Made by a program: the position numbers and the translations under genes
Part shown: piece by piece, positions 1 through 11,900 of the stretch
Layout of the letters: each line of letters starts with the position of its first letter
Position numbering within the stretch: position 1 is the first letter of the stretch
Notes under the pieces: generated by a model
Seen by the model: only the letters and a program-made list of their open reading frames with translations
Database searches by the model: none
Told to the model about the DNA's origin: nothing
Assembly (NCBI GenBank): GCA_000711775.1
Contig: ARYC01019489.1
Coordinates: forward strand, 1-64,000
Origin: Oxytricha trifallax
Lineage: Eukaryota; Ciliophora; Spirotrichea; Sporadotrichida; Oxytrichidae
Direction: 5' to 3'
DNA: 64,000 bases

Positions 1-588
1 GGAGCAAGATAAGATAGTTAAAGAAATCGTTGATCATATTGTTGCTCTAACTGAGAAAGCTTACAGTGAAGCAACCAACCCAGCTGAAGAAGTGAAGCAA
101 GAAAATCCTGAAGAAGAAAAAGAACCTTAATAAGTTTTAGAATAAGCTGAATAAAGTAAGTTGGGTTTTTATTAACCTTCTCTCATAGAACTTATTGAAG
201 AGAAGATAGTTAAAATCCTGTGCTGCAAGATAAACCATTCGACAAGATATAGTAGGTGGTGCAGAATAACTTAAAGCGGTAGTACCATGAAATTACTAAG
301 GCTCAAAGCAGAGAGAGATAAAAAAGTAAAGGTAGCAAGAAAAATAATAATAAGAGAGAAATGAAAAATTAACAAAAGCTTGAATTTATCAAAGAATAAA
401 ATAAGACTTGAAATCTTAATACTCGTCGCAGTGCCAGAGATAAATCATTCACTTGCACTTATACAGAGATGCCAGAGAGTGAAGAGACAATGCAAAGTTG
501 GTTGAAGGCAGCCTCTAGTGAGAGAAAGCACTTTAAAAGCGACATAAACCACAAAAATCCAGAGAGAAAACCAAGATTAAGAATATGA
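1..588 (+). pseudogene. 3' end of a SecA-like helicase gene, copy 1
   Basis: Only the end of this gene lies in the window. Read with TAA/TAG as Gln, it gives an acidic, Lys/Glu-rich tail (ALTEKAYSEA near the start) and then a basic Ser/Lys-rich tail ending at TGA 586-588. It matches the tail of the fuller gene at 8940-12529 closely, including a stretch beyond an in-frame TGA, so both copies share the same extended 3' region. Reading frames differ slightly between the copies, so at least one is decayed or uses small introns. It converges on the minus-strand gene at 682-1486 with about 94 bp between them. The helicase core itself is outside the window; the assignment rests on the second copy. 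Confidence 0.55.
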
Positions 589-681
589 GATTTATCTTAA
601 TTTTTTAAAGAAATTCACCATATTCAAGTCTTTGCTATTAATAGCATATAGAGAATCGTGGAGGAATAGAAGCAGCAACAC

Positions 682-1486
682 TCAGTGTCTCACGTTTGGA
701 GACTGATTTTGCATATTCTACAGGTTAACATCTTGCATAAACTACTCTTTCATCTTGCGTAAGTCAAGCAACTCACTTTCCATATTATCATGTTATTGCT
801 TCAACTTTTTAGTTTACTGCAAGAATTCCTGCTTATCTTATTTCAAAGCATCTTCATAATCCTTTACCTCCTCTAACTATTCACGGGTTCTCTTTCTTTT
901 AGATGAATCCTTAACGAGATTCACAGCCTTACCTCGCTCAGCTACACAAGAAATTAAGAGAGAGTAAACTTACTGCTAAAGTTAAGGCATCTGCTGAGAG
1001 CGTCCACGAACTCGGTCTCATTTCTATAACGAGATATCTATTTTACTCGAGCTTTTCTCTTCGTTAGAGCATTGCATCATGAATCATCTGGGAGACACCG
1101 TCGGTGTCTAAGGTGAAGAGCAAATCGCAGATCCATTATCTGTCAAGGTGGACCCAATCTCGTTCTTCAGGCAAGTATTGCAGCAGTCTTGAAGACCCTC
1201 TTGCATAATCGAGAAAGTCTTGAACTGTAAGTCCATCGATTTGAGGCACTGCTGACACTTTAACTGCGTCTCTTCTTACGTACTATATTAACAGTTACAG
1301 GGTTAAGCTAGGGCTTACGTCTTTCTCTGCTCTTATGATTTACTTAAGGAAATAAATGTTGGAGGAGTCCGCTTTTGGTAAGAAAGCGTGGCAGTCTTGG
1401 GCAAGAAAGTTGTATAGCTATTTCTTACTTTTGCACTTCTGGACGAGTTCTGAAACATTGATACCAGTAAGTTACTATTGGTTCAT
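682..1486 (-). CDS. Unknown coiled-coil protein gene, convergent to the SecA-like gene (copy 1)
   Basis: From an ATG at 1486 the Gln-code reading gives a well-mixed protein of about 180 residues with motifs such as TGINVSELVQKCKSKK, FLAQDCHAFLPKAD and LPEERDWVHLDRQW. A second stretch, in another frame, reads as a charged coiled coil (MESELLDLRKMKEQF) up to TGA at 682-684. The frame change near 980 may mark an intron or decay. The same gene occurs at 12623-13399 next to the other SecA-like copy. I do not recognise the family. Convergent pairing in both copies suggests the two genes travel together. Confidence 0.5.
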
Positions 1487-1640
1487 TAAACTTTAAAATT
1501 AGGTGCCTTAAACCATTTTATATAGCTAAATTTCGATTCAGGAAGACACTACCGTTACTAAAATCAGAGAGGGCTTTTCATAATAATGAAATCGTACCAG
1601 CACGATCCAATTTCCACTAGCGGAATTCTACACACAAACG

Positions 1641-4005
1641 GAATTCAGAATACACAAATTCTAAATAACTGGCATTTATTGATTCAAGATTCATGATGAA
1701 ATGTCAAGCTTTATAGAATAAAGATCTTAAATATTTAGGTAAATTTTATAGACTAAATAATATATTTTACCTCTATTTTTCACAATCTATAAGATTAAAA
1801 TTCTCTTAATTATGCAAATATAATTATAAAATATTATAGCGTTAATAAATTAATGAATTTCAACACATATATTACCCATCCTTAGTAAGTATACATTTAT
1901 GCTTCCTGATTAATTGATCTAATAAATATTTGTTCTAAGATTTAATTGTTAATATCTACCAACATAGCTTATTCACTTAAGTCAAATTAACTCAATGTAT
2001 ACTTAATTATCTTAGAATTTAGCAATATAAACCCATAGTTAAGATTTCTAAACTTAATGTTAAATAAATTAAAGAACAAGCCTATAAGAAGCTTGTTACT
2101 AACTATAGTTCTTAATAATGCCTTTAAAATAGATAAAGATAGAAAATTAAATTTATTTTAAAAACTTGTAAATGTTTTATTATAGAATCTTTGCAAATTA
2201 ATTTTGTGAAATTTTAATACAAACTTATGTGCAATAGTTTTGCATTAGCTACAATCAAATTATAGGTCAAAGTATTGAAATAAGTCGAAGAATTAAATTA
2301 AGAATAAAGAAGGAGCTTATTATTATATTGAATTGGCAAGGAAATTAATTTTAAATAAGTTGGTTTAATATAATCTCAATCTCAATTTTATATTGAGAAA
2401 TCAAATGAAAATAAAACTTTGATTGATTTTAAACTTTGAATATTCAATAAAGGAACCTGGAAGTTTTACTTTTATACAATGTTAATTAGTTCACCATTAA
2501 AGTCTGATATATTTAATCATATTAATATAGCTTTTTTATTTAAATTAAATAAATTGATCCTTAATTTATGAAGTAAATAAATTTGTCATTTAGTACTTAA
2601 TTTAAATAATTAATTTGACTTAGCTTATTTGATTTCTTTAAAATTAAGATAATTATTAAGGCATTATTTACCCTATTACTTATAACTATTCTTAGAGCTT
2701 TTGAATATTCATTTTGACTCCTGCCACTTATTTTATAATTGCTATACTTAAATAAAATGATAATTACAGTATTTTTCTTATTTTCTTTTAAATATAATGT
2801 TTCCTAATAAAGTTATTTGTTGAAGTCAATTTAAGTAAAATAATTTCAGTATTTGAATAAGTTAATATAAATCAATTAAGTTTAATTTAAATAAATTCCT
2901 TACTATTGTTAATAACCCTTAACTGCTAAAACAATTTAAATAAATTTAAGCAAGTCAATCATTAACTTTAATAGTAAACAAAGAGTGAATTATCCTTATA
3001 TTCACAGTTTAATTTAATTTTAATTTCTAAATAATAATTTTGCTAATGGGCTTAATTTAATTTAATCTTTAATTTTGTTTAAAAATGAAAAGGCATAATT
3101 CTATTTATACACTAAATTTTTGACTATACTCCTAAATTAGCTTTATTATAAATATTATATGATAAATGAGTAAAAATTTTCATAATTATTAATTGTCTTA
3201 TCAATATATCTCAATAAATTACAAAGTTAAGTTAGGTTGAATTCAAAATTAATATGTTAACTATATCCTAATTCTACAGTTATAATACCATTTTTAATTT
3301 AAAGTTATCTAAAATTATTTTAATTGTTTAAGGTATATATTCAGTTATAACTCAATAAAAATTTCATTTATACGTGTATTTTTGTTTTATGAGTGTAAAG
3401 GGGTTTTGTTCCAAATTTTCTATGCAACTATATAAAAGTTTGCTCATAAAAATTATTAAAAATAGGGGGTAATATTGCTGATTTTTAGACAAATATAATA
3501 AAAAATGGATTTTATTTATATATAAAGAATTAAAAATATTCATTGTGATAGTAATTAATATTAAATATTTTACTATTAATTGTTGGTAATATAATCATAA
3601 AATACAATTTATTTAGTTATTTAAGAGGTTTTTAAAGTAATTTTAATTATTTATAGAAAAAATAAGCTATATCTTACAATAAAAATATAAAATATTTGTA
3701 AAAAGTATACTTTATCAATAAAAATAAGTAAATTTATTAGAATAAATTAAAATAAATAGTAAAATAGATTAAAAAAACTAAGTTTATGGAGAAATTATTT
3801 TAATAAAAATAAAAAAATAAACAATTTTCAAAGCTAAAATTACTAATATTTGTTATTTTAGTAAGGTTCTAATAATTTTTCCTCAAAATTTGGTCAAATT
3901 TCAAATTGATGATTACTTTTAAACTTTCAAAAAATGTAAAAATAACTTATAAGGGAAATTATAAAAATTAAATCTATAATATTTTTTTATGTTTATTTAG
4001 GAAGT
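1641..4005. other. AT-rich stretch, nothing firm
   Basis: The region is strongly AT-rich, with many short poly-A/T runs and no frame I can defend as coding. A single GGGGTTTT occurs near 3400 but is not tandem. A TTTATTTAG just before 4001 could be the 3' end of an intron leading into the next gene. Confidence 0.4.
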
Positions 4006-4914
4006 TATGTAAAATAACTGTGTTGATCCAACTACTTGTACACCTTTGAATGCATGTATTTATTGTACTCTTATTCATTAATAATAAGATTCGTTAACTA
4101 AGGCAACTTTAGCCTAATAAAGTAATCAGTAACCACCAAATCTTTCAGTCAATGGATTTTCCTAAGTTGGAAATAGGCAAAATTAAAACCCTAGCTCTGG
4201 TTAAAATCAAAATAATGTTGCCAGTTAACCTGGTAGTTAACCAAATAACAATTAGAATTAACCTTCTTAACCTCAACCTAAGCTGTAAAACTAGCAAAAT
4301 TTAAATAACCAAGCTCCTTAGTTGCCAAATAGATCTGGTTAAAATAATTAAAATTAAGCCAACTAAAATGTTAATTAAATCATAAGATTTAAACTAGATT
4401 TAGACTCAAGTCACAAATATTCTATAAGTAAATAACAGCAAATGATGCCTTACCTATATTCACTTTGTTATCAAAATATGTTTACAAATGTTGTTAAGTA
4501 TTCAGAACATCTAGTTCAAGAAGAATTTTATGAGCCATTAACTTAAAGCAAAACATTATAAATGAACCATAACCACTTAGAACCAATTCCTCCACTTTAA
4601 ATGAAATACCCTAAAAAAATTTTCCAATTCTTTCACTGCTTAAATATAATGATGGGGAACACTTTTTTTATCTGTCACCAACAAGCAATTTAATATGCTT
4701 TAATAAATATAAGAAAAGTAGGATATATAGAAAAAGCGCTCTGTAAAAATAAGATGTTTGACATCGATAACTTTATTGGAGGATTTCGTACTTTAGACTG
4801 CAAAAATTACAAGTTGAGAAACTTTGACAACAAAACTTTCAATTAGATTATGAACAAAAACCTTTTAAAAGGTGAGATTTTAAAATATTTAGACACATAA
4901 AACACAACCACATT

Positions 4915-6423
4915 ATTAATAAAATACATAAAAATAAGAAATTTGAGAAATATACAACTTAAAGCATTATATATATTAAAATTAACTGTCACTGATTACC
5001 TTTAGTCACATTATAATTTAATTTAAAACTAACTTTCTTTATTCATAAGTATACATCTTTAACTTTATGCCTTTATTCATTTGATTTTTCATTGAGAAAA
5101 CTGCTAAATTGTTATCTTTGCCAATCTTCATTTAACTGAATACCACGTTCATATAGTCTTTGTTGTTAAATGAACTTTTCATTAACTACTTTAAACGGTT
5201 CTTTGATGCCTAAATTAAGCCAAATATTGTGTGATGAGAAAAACGCCAAAATAACTCCCATGATGATCACTTTCTTGTACCTTTCATAGATGCTTAAAAT
5301 GTACATTCCCACTAAAAAGAGGACGTTTGTAGTTAAGCTGAGTACTATTCTTATATCATTTGTTCTTGTCGATGATCATAAAATGTGAAAGTCTACTTGC
5401 TCAAATAGCCACATTAAGGTAACTATTGGATTTCCAAGCAAGCCTAGCATTTGTAAAATTAGAGCACCTAAATTTCCCCAATATGCAACTTCAAAGTAAC
5501 CATACAAATTATCAATATAAGTCATATCACTTGCTGCAGTAGAAGCCATGAATACTGATCCTGAAATTATGATTGAGTAAGCAACTCGTTGGTAAGGATG
5601 AGAGAAAATGGAAAACCTATCATTCGTTAGATAAGGTGTGCTCTCTGGAATAGGTGCGGAAAACAAAGAATAGCTTGACAAAAATATTGTAACCAACGTA
5701 ATTATGTAGTAGCAGTCTTTGTGGTCAAGTAGTTCTTAATATGCTTCATTAGAGTGTCTTCGTGAATAAAGTAAGTCATTAACACTCAATATAAACCTAT
5801 TACTAACAAGCATATTACTAGTTCAAAATTGATGATCGAGCTGGAACTAAAAATAAAAGAGCATCCCTACTACTTCTTTAAGATAAGTCCTTTTATACTT
5901 TAGCTACACTTTCCTTCTTGATACTTCAAAATAATCTTGCAGTTTGTAGAATCAGACTTAAAGCGAATGGGACTACACCACCAATTATAACTGCTGCATT
6001 TCTATTATCCTTAAGAACCAATGTGACAATTACTACTATTGCAGGCATGATTAGGTTAATTCATCATCAGCTTCGTTGTATACTATTCTTTAACCGCCAA
6101 GTAGAGTTGCTCGAAATCTTCTCCTAACGAATGATCTCTTGTCTTCTTCTATCAAATCACTGAATGGTCTCTGGGTGTAATTTGCTTGTCTGCAGCCTGG
6201 CTATCAATTATTATTTTAAGCCTAAGATGAGTTATTATATGAACTACCACCATGATTAGACAATTGATTTTGATTTCCAAAATAGCTCATTTAAATTATG
6301 AAATTTAAAATATAAACCAAATTATAATATGACTAAAGGTAATCAGTGGCAGTTAAGTTTAATATATATAATGCTTTAAGTTGTATATTACTAAAATTTC
6401 CTGTTTTTATGTATTTTATTAAT
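4915..6423. mobile_element. 1.5 kb TIR element carrying a membrane-protein gene
   Basis: Inverted repeats of about 110 bp bound this segment: ATTAATAAAATACATAAAAA at 4915 is mirrored at 6423, and the arms stay similar through a shared block ending in CTTTAGTCA (right arm about 6308-6423). The element lies within the open frame of the Q/N-rich gene. The left flank is ATT but the right flank is GTA, so no clean target duplication remains. Its outer 18 bases resemble the ends of the SF3-helicase element at 44439-47226 (ATTACTAAAATACATAAAA), which suggests one superfamily. No transposase is visible, so it was probably moved in trans. Confidence 0.7.
5043..6210 (-). pseudogene. Multi-pass membrane protein gene inside the TIR element
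   Basis: Read leftwards, the segment starts with a basic region (SFVRRRFRATLLGGQRIVYN), followed by hydrophobic helices: MPAIVVIVTLVL, AVIIGGVVPFALSLILQTA, RVAYSIIISGSVFMAS, WGNLGALILQMLGLLG, VLFLVGMYILSIYERYKK and VIIMGVILAFFSS. A hydrophilic tail (KFIQQQRLYERGIQL) follows, to TGA at 5043-5045. About six membrane spans are plausible. There is one in-frame TGA near 5376 and at least two frame changes in the upstream half, so the gene is either decayed or split by short introns. It fills n almost the whole interior of the TIR element and is likely its cargo gene. Function unknown. Confidence 0.55.
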
Positions 6424-7034
6424 GTACAAATTATAGACGGTGAAATGAAGATTATTAGTGAGCAAAGAAACAATAATGTTTGGTTTTATTTCAATTAGAA
6501 AGGTTAGATTTTCTAAATCTGTGATAACGTTAGTTATTAAATCCCTGATTTGCAATCTTAAATTGAACAAATAGACTAGAAATATTCGTAATCCAGAATT
6601 TTGGTTCTCTTAATGGTTTTTACAAATTAACAAAGTTTCAAGAGAAAGATAGAAAATTGGACAAAGTCTTGTTCAAAATGTTATAGCAAATTTATGAGAG
6701 AAGAACTTATTAAGAAGTTGAAGAATTTTGGAATGAACTTGCCATATTTTCACATTAATCGTTACACAAAAATCAACTGAACCCCCAAAGATTCTTACTT
6801 CCAGAGCTTAAGAATAATTATTCCAACACTTATTCGTACTAGAATACCTAAAATCAAATGAAATAAGTGAAAAAAAGAACCAAAAAAGCTGCATAGAAAT
6901 AGAATTATGTAACCCCCAACTCATAATAATACCCAGCTAGTGTTGCCCCTGACAAAAACCAAACTGCAATCATGACTAGAAATCAATTGAAAACCCTTGG
7001 TAAGAGAGGTAGAGGCAGAGGCAGAAGAAGATGA

Positions 7035-7509
7035 ACCTATAATATAATAATTAATTAAATATAAATATGCTAGACCGACAGTGCTAGTAATGATTTCTAC
7101 TTAATTTTCTTTAATAATCAAAAATTAAAAACAAATTTTACTCTATATTTAATTATTTATTTGATAAATTTATTTAGATTTATTCCCAAAAGCCTTTAAT
7201 ATAAATCGTATTGAGTAATTTTTATTATGAATTAATTTAATATTATATTATTCATAATAATGAACAATTAATGCAATAAAATTGGAGATATTTTGAATAA
7301 ATATTAGGCTAAAAAGATAAAAATAATTTCTATAGTAATATTATTAACTGATGGGAATATTGAAACAAAATAAATATATTTAACGCAATTATATTAAAAA
7401 TCCTAACTAAATTACTTGAAAGAAAGAAATTAAATCTTTGATTTAAGTAGAAAATAATTTAAAATGAAATATAAATATTACTCATATTTTATTAAAATTA
7501 AAATTATTA
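7035..7509. other. AT-rich spacer
   Basis: Nothing recognisable between the end of the Q/N-rich gene and the 820 bp repeat. Confidence 0.4.
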
Positions 7510-8329
7510 TAGGGTATTAATTAAAATGTCTGCTTGATTTTTTCGCATAATTTTTAGCCTAAATAAATAAGTAAAGGAAGCAAATATTTTTGAAAATAAG
7601 TAGCAATATAAATTAAATTGAGCATTTGCACACTATAAAAACAGTGTATATAAGCACCTTAAAGAGTGCTATAGTGAAATTAAAGTGAATTAATATAAGT
7701 GCACTAAAATAACCTTTGTTACACTAGCTTAATTTAAATGCTATTCCAGTGTAACAAACATCCTTAATAATAAATAGTGCAATTTTGAGAGCAAAAAATA
7801 TAAAAAACATGGATTTACATAAATTAAAAGACACGGAAATGTAGAACTCGAAGTGCTCTTCAAAGTGCACACAAAGCACAGTGAAGTTAATGGAGTGGGT
7901 GCGAGAAGCGTTGCTAATAAAGAAAGTGCGATAGCCATCGCAGAATTATCAATTTTTGATTTCCATTATTAGTTTAATTATTAAAGTAGTAATTATTAAT
8001 TAATAAAATTCAAACTTAATACAAATGTGGAGGTAAAACCGCATCCCCTCACAAATAGTGTGAACGGTAAAACTTCGCCCCTAGCCGATCAACAGGGTAC
8101 AAACCCCATATAATCTTGATCAGCATGTCAAACTCTATAAGACTGGTAAGTATGGCCTTAAAATAAAATCATGAAATTTTTCGCAACTTCACCGTACTTG
8201 CATTCTCTAGATCGGCTCCCTCAAATTAAGTTAAATTCTGTCCTTTTAAATTTCCTTATTTATCAATATACTTAAAACTTTTTATCAACTTACAAATTCT
8301 ATGTGTACATACGTACTGGGGTTTACATA
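7510..8329. repeat. 820 bp dispersed repeat, copy 1
   Basis: It starts TAGGGTATTAATTAAAATG and ends near GGGGTTTACATA, and matches 17921-18739 in the same orientation at about 95 percent. It contains short hairpins, for example TTGTTACACT with AGTGTAACAA (about 7710-7765) and GCGATAGCCATCGC near 7928. A GC-richer block at 8025-8230 is highly conserved between the copies. There is no coding frame of note. It could be a SINE-like or other structured-RNA repeat; it does not look like a retroviral LTR because no matching interior lies between the copies. Confidence 0.75.
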
Positions 8330-8482
8330 TTGAGATAAAAAAATATAATATATAAGGAAACCACAAAACGAATGTAAACAAACAATACCAAAGTTAATAA
8401 AAAGATTAAGTATATAAATAAATAAGAAAATTTAAAAGGAAGAATTTAACTTAATTTGAGGGAGCCGATAGAGAGAATGCAA
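8199..8482. repeat. Inverted repeat at the end of the 820 bp repeat
   Basis: GCATTCTCTAGATCGGCTCC at about 8200 is mirrored by GGAGCCGATAGAGAGAATGC ending at 8480. The arms are about 90-130 bp, increasingly diverged toward the centre at about 8335. The second copy of the 820 bp repeat lacks this mirrored part, so the inverted arm is specific to this locus. Confidence 0.65.
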
Positions 8483-8589
8483 AAAGAAGGGTTGGCACTA
8501 TCACAGCTCGTAAAAAGTTTGAATATGATTAGATTAATATGATTAGAATAGTGTGATTTTTAATTTTAAGTTCATAGCAACTATAAATC

Positions 8590-8925
8590 CAGTAGGTTGT
8601 CGGGGCCGTTCTTGAGATTTTTTAAGAATGGTATACTATTATACTGGCCGGACACCTATAATCCAGCATGTTGGCTTAAGCAAAGGCCATTTTTCAGGGT
8701 CAAAACTGGCGAATCGATTTTTCGATTTTGGGTGCCATTAACTTCTAGATATTCCCGTCTTCACATTTCTACTGGCCATTATTCAGTTATGGTAAGGCAA
8801 AGGTTTGAATTTTGAAAGTTACCGCGGATTTCGACATTTTTTCAAAAAGCCAATTTTGGCTTTGGCCCATCTTGAAAAATCAAAAAAATTATCATAGCTC
8901 TTCAACCACCCACCTCCTTGCAACT
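8590..8925. other. GC-richer island, no gene assigned
   Basis: About 330 bp are clearly richer in G+C than the surroundings. A 72-codon frame is open under the standard code at 8597-8815, but its residues do not resemble a known family and the strand is uncertain. Downstream, at 9040-9140, short AATCCAG motifs recur (ATAATCCAGTCGAA, AATCCAGCTG, GAATCCAGTCAC), but these lie in the open frame of the next gene. It may be a repeat or a conserved exon. Confidence 0.3.
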
Positions 8926-8939
8926 CTAAGCTACTCGAT

Positions 8940-11900
8940 TAATGAGTTATAGTGAATACTTATTATTTGAATTGGTTTGGCTATGAGATTTAAATAAATC
9001 CGGAGGATATAAGCAGAAAAGTGATTTTGTATATAGTTAAGGATCAATAATCCAGTCGAAATTTTAATAATCCAGCTGTTTAATACTAAAATCCAATCGA
9101 ATTAATCATTAAAATTAAGCATAAATCAGATGAATCCAGTCACTGGATTTTAGAATAACTCTGAAATCGACCTTCACTAACTTTTAAATCCGAGTGCTGG
9201 TAAGCTTAAATTCTCAATATTATCTTCTATTTAGAAGGTATAAATGATTTACAAGTGCCAAGAAAGACACCCGATCAAGATAACTTGCCTTTGATTTTTA
9301 AAAATAATATAGTCGATTCAATTTTTAATGATCCAGGTAAAATCAAGGGTATTAAATCTGAGTATTAAAATGCTCAAGATAGTGCTAAAATAAATCGAGC
9401 AAAGGAATTTCTGCACTAAACAACTATAATTTGAAGTTGCTGAACCTGCAGCCGGATTTTGCAGGTTATAATAAAACTTTTGATTATAAGTAGTTTGTGA
9501 GAAAGTACCTAAATAATAATAAACCAAAGTAAGTGAAGCACAGCTATTAAAGTAAATCTGTAAATTCAGAGCCTCTTGAAGTTACTGCAGCCTACGATTA
9601 AATCAAGGAGAGTGATTTCACAACAAACATAAGCTTTGCAAGCGATTAAAAACAAAATAAAGAACCCTTACCTCAAATTTTTATTAACTATGGTTCGATC
9701 ATTGGCCATGAAATTCTCATAAAACATTTCGAAAGTTTCAAAAATTCTAAATATTATGAGAGGTCTTGCATTCTGCAAGATATAGTTACTAGAAACACTT
9801 AATCACTTTTTTCATTCCTAAGTAATTTTGAGAACGCTAATGAAGAATAAATGCAATACAACTTGTTTTCATTGCTGGTGGATTTAATTCAAAGCAATAA
9901 TAATATAGATCAAGATTCGAAGCCACGTATCTTTTTAGCTGCCCTTGGTTATTATATGGGTGAAAGAATAACAGTCGAAGATGAATTAATTCAAGAATCA
10001 ATCTTGTATTTAATACGCTCACCAAATACAAGACAGGCTCTAGGTTTAGCAAACTATGTATTCTTTATTAACGTAGCAGCTTTCACAAAGCAGCTTGCTT
10101 AGGTGCAGAAATTAGATTCTACTCGCCCTAATATTTTACAATTAATGGGTTAAACTTGGTCAGTATTTGAAATCGATTCTTAGGTTAAAAAACTAATACC
10201 CTTTTCATTCTTTATTTTGAATGTGCCTTTCATTACTCTACTCAGGCAAGACGGTGGCATGCACTTAATCAGAGATATTCCTGTTGAATATACAGAATAC
10301 TTTGTTAAAATTTGTGCTCTATGTTGTTCTCCAACAGTTGACTTACTCAAAGAGTATATTTAAATTACCAGGGCTACTTTCTTACAGAAGTAAGAAGTTA
10401 TTGATTCATACACTATGGTATACTTTATGAAAGGCCTTGCATAAAGATTGTAGAGCAGAGACGTGCAGTGGGTTGGCAAGATTTCTCAAATCTAGAAGCT
10501 TCAGCAGTAAATAATAGAAGCTTAAATTGAAAAGAATGTAAGTCTTAGCAACAATATTATTGAGAATTGTCTTAATGGAGATAGTTCTGAAATTCAAAGA
10601 ATCTTAAACTTACCACGAAATATGGAAGCATTCTCTGATAAAACAATCGAAGACTTACTTTAACTCTTTGAGAATGCAAATATCTTTCATTAATTAGCTA
10701 CAGACTTCAATTAAAAGCTTCAAAATGAAAGATTAAGTGTGAGTGCTGACTTAGAAAAGTTACAGCAAAATCTTGGCTTTAAATTATACAGTTCTCAAAT
10801 TTTGTGCATTAATTATATTTGTGAAAATCTACAAGCAAACCATTTAATACATTTTGGTATTGGTAATGGCAAGACCTTAATTTGTATTGCGTTAGCCATT
10901 CTAATAGCTCTTAAAACCAAGCTATCCGTAATCATAGTTGGCAAGAATGAACACTTAGTGCAGAGAGATTTCAATAAATTTCAAAAAGTTATAAGTGCAA
11001 TGAAACTTGATTCAAACTTTAATTTCTTCGCAAAAAGTGCAGGTATTTATTTTTTCACTCAACCCCAACTCAAGAAATAAATGAAGGTTGCTAAATTCAT
11101 GAGTGTGTGGTAAGAAAGTATCGTTCTTGTTGATGAATACGACTGGATTTTATTCGATGGCTCCAGTGAAAACATTGTAAATTAGCTAAATTTTTACAAG
11201 CAAGCAAAAGTATTATTGGATTTTCAGGAAGCCATCTTTCTCAAAGTGAAGAGAACTGTCTTAATTTAGCTTTTCATAGCACACCTTTGGTATTCCCTAC
11301 TCTTGACAAATTGTAAGGAGATAAGAAAACTTAGATGGCTGACTTGCTAATAAGTTCAAATCAAGGAGATTACTTACAAAAAATCAAGGAAATCATAAAG
11401 GATTAAGTAGCTATTTCACCAGTTTTAATTGTTGCTTCAACAAATTATAGCGCTATTGAGAAGGGTTTTTAAAATACTAACTTTGATTTCAAAAGTTTCA
11501 GCCACTCCTAAGCTGCTGCAATTGAATCTGCGATTGAAGGCAGGTATTTATTGAGGAATGCAAGCAAAATTATGGTGTTTACTTGCTTAACGAATCACAG
11601 GGAAGAGGAACTGACATTTAAACAAATGATGAAATCGATTAAAATGGAGGTTCATATTTAATTATTGCTGATGTTTTTTCAAAACGATCAGAAGAATAAA
11701 TTATTGGTAGAATTGGCAGACTTAACACTAAAGGCAAGTGGTAACGAGTATTATATAGATACGCTTCTAAAGATAGTGAAGAGCAGCTAATAATATAAGA
11801 ACAGAGAGAAATCGAACTTATTCTTGATCGCAAGCACAATTAAGTATAATCAATTTTATAAAATCGATTAGAAGCTATGGAAAATTTCCTTCAATAAAAC

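Larger units (their letters stand above)
1..1640. repeat. Long direct repeat unit, copy 1
   Basis: These bases match 11940-13556 in the same orientation at high identity, with scattered substitutions, small indels and one deletion of about 30 bases in the second copy. The repeat holds the end of the SecA-like gene, the convergent coiled-coil gene, and ends near a shared GCGGAATTC. Both coding and spacer DNA are conserved, which suggests duplication of a two-gene block or of an unrecognised mobile unit. Confidence 0.8.
4006..7034 (+). pseudogene. Q/N-rich protein gene split by a TIR element
   Basis: From ATG 4006 the Gln-code frame opens with a cysteine-bearing start (VDPTTCTPLNACIYCTLIH), then a long low-complexity Q/N/P region over roughly residues 40-130, then a globular part (KKIFQFFHCLNIMMG, IDNFIGGFRTLDC). 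The frame runs into an inserted element at 4915-6423. Coding sequence resumes at about 6425 (VQIIDGEMKIISEQ, NVWFYFNQKGQIFQICDN) and ends in a basic tail (KTLGKRGRGRGRRR) before TGA 7032-7034. At least one further frame change lies in the second half. Base composition is higher in G at codon position 1, as in real genes. No family is recognised; an RNA-binding role for the RG-rich tail is only a guess. With the element removed it would be a protein of about 500 residues. Confidence 0.55.

Noticed and set aside
3395-3410. GGGGTTTT as a telomere addition site or interstitial telomere
   Set aside because: It is a single unit, not tandem, and no other feature of a chromosome end is near.
9837-10052. 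Minus-strand frame within the SecA-like gene
   Set aside because: Shadow of the plus-strand coding frame, which has the helicase motifs.
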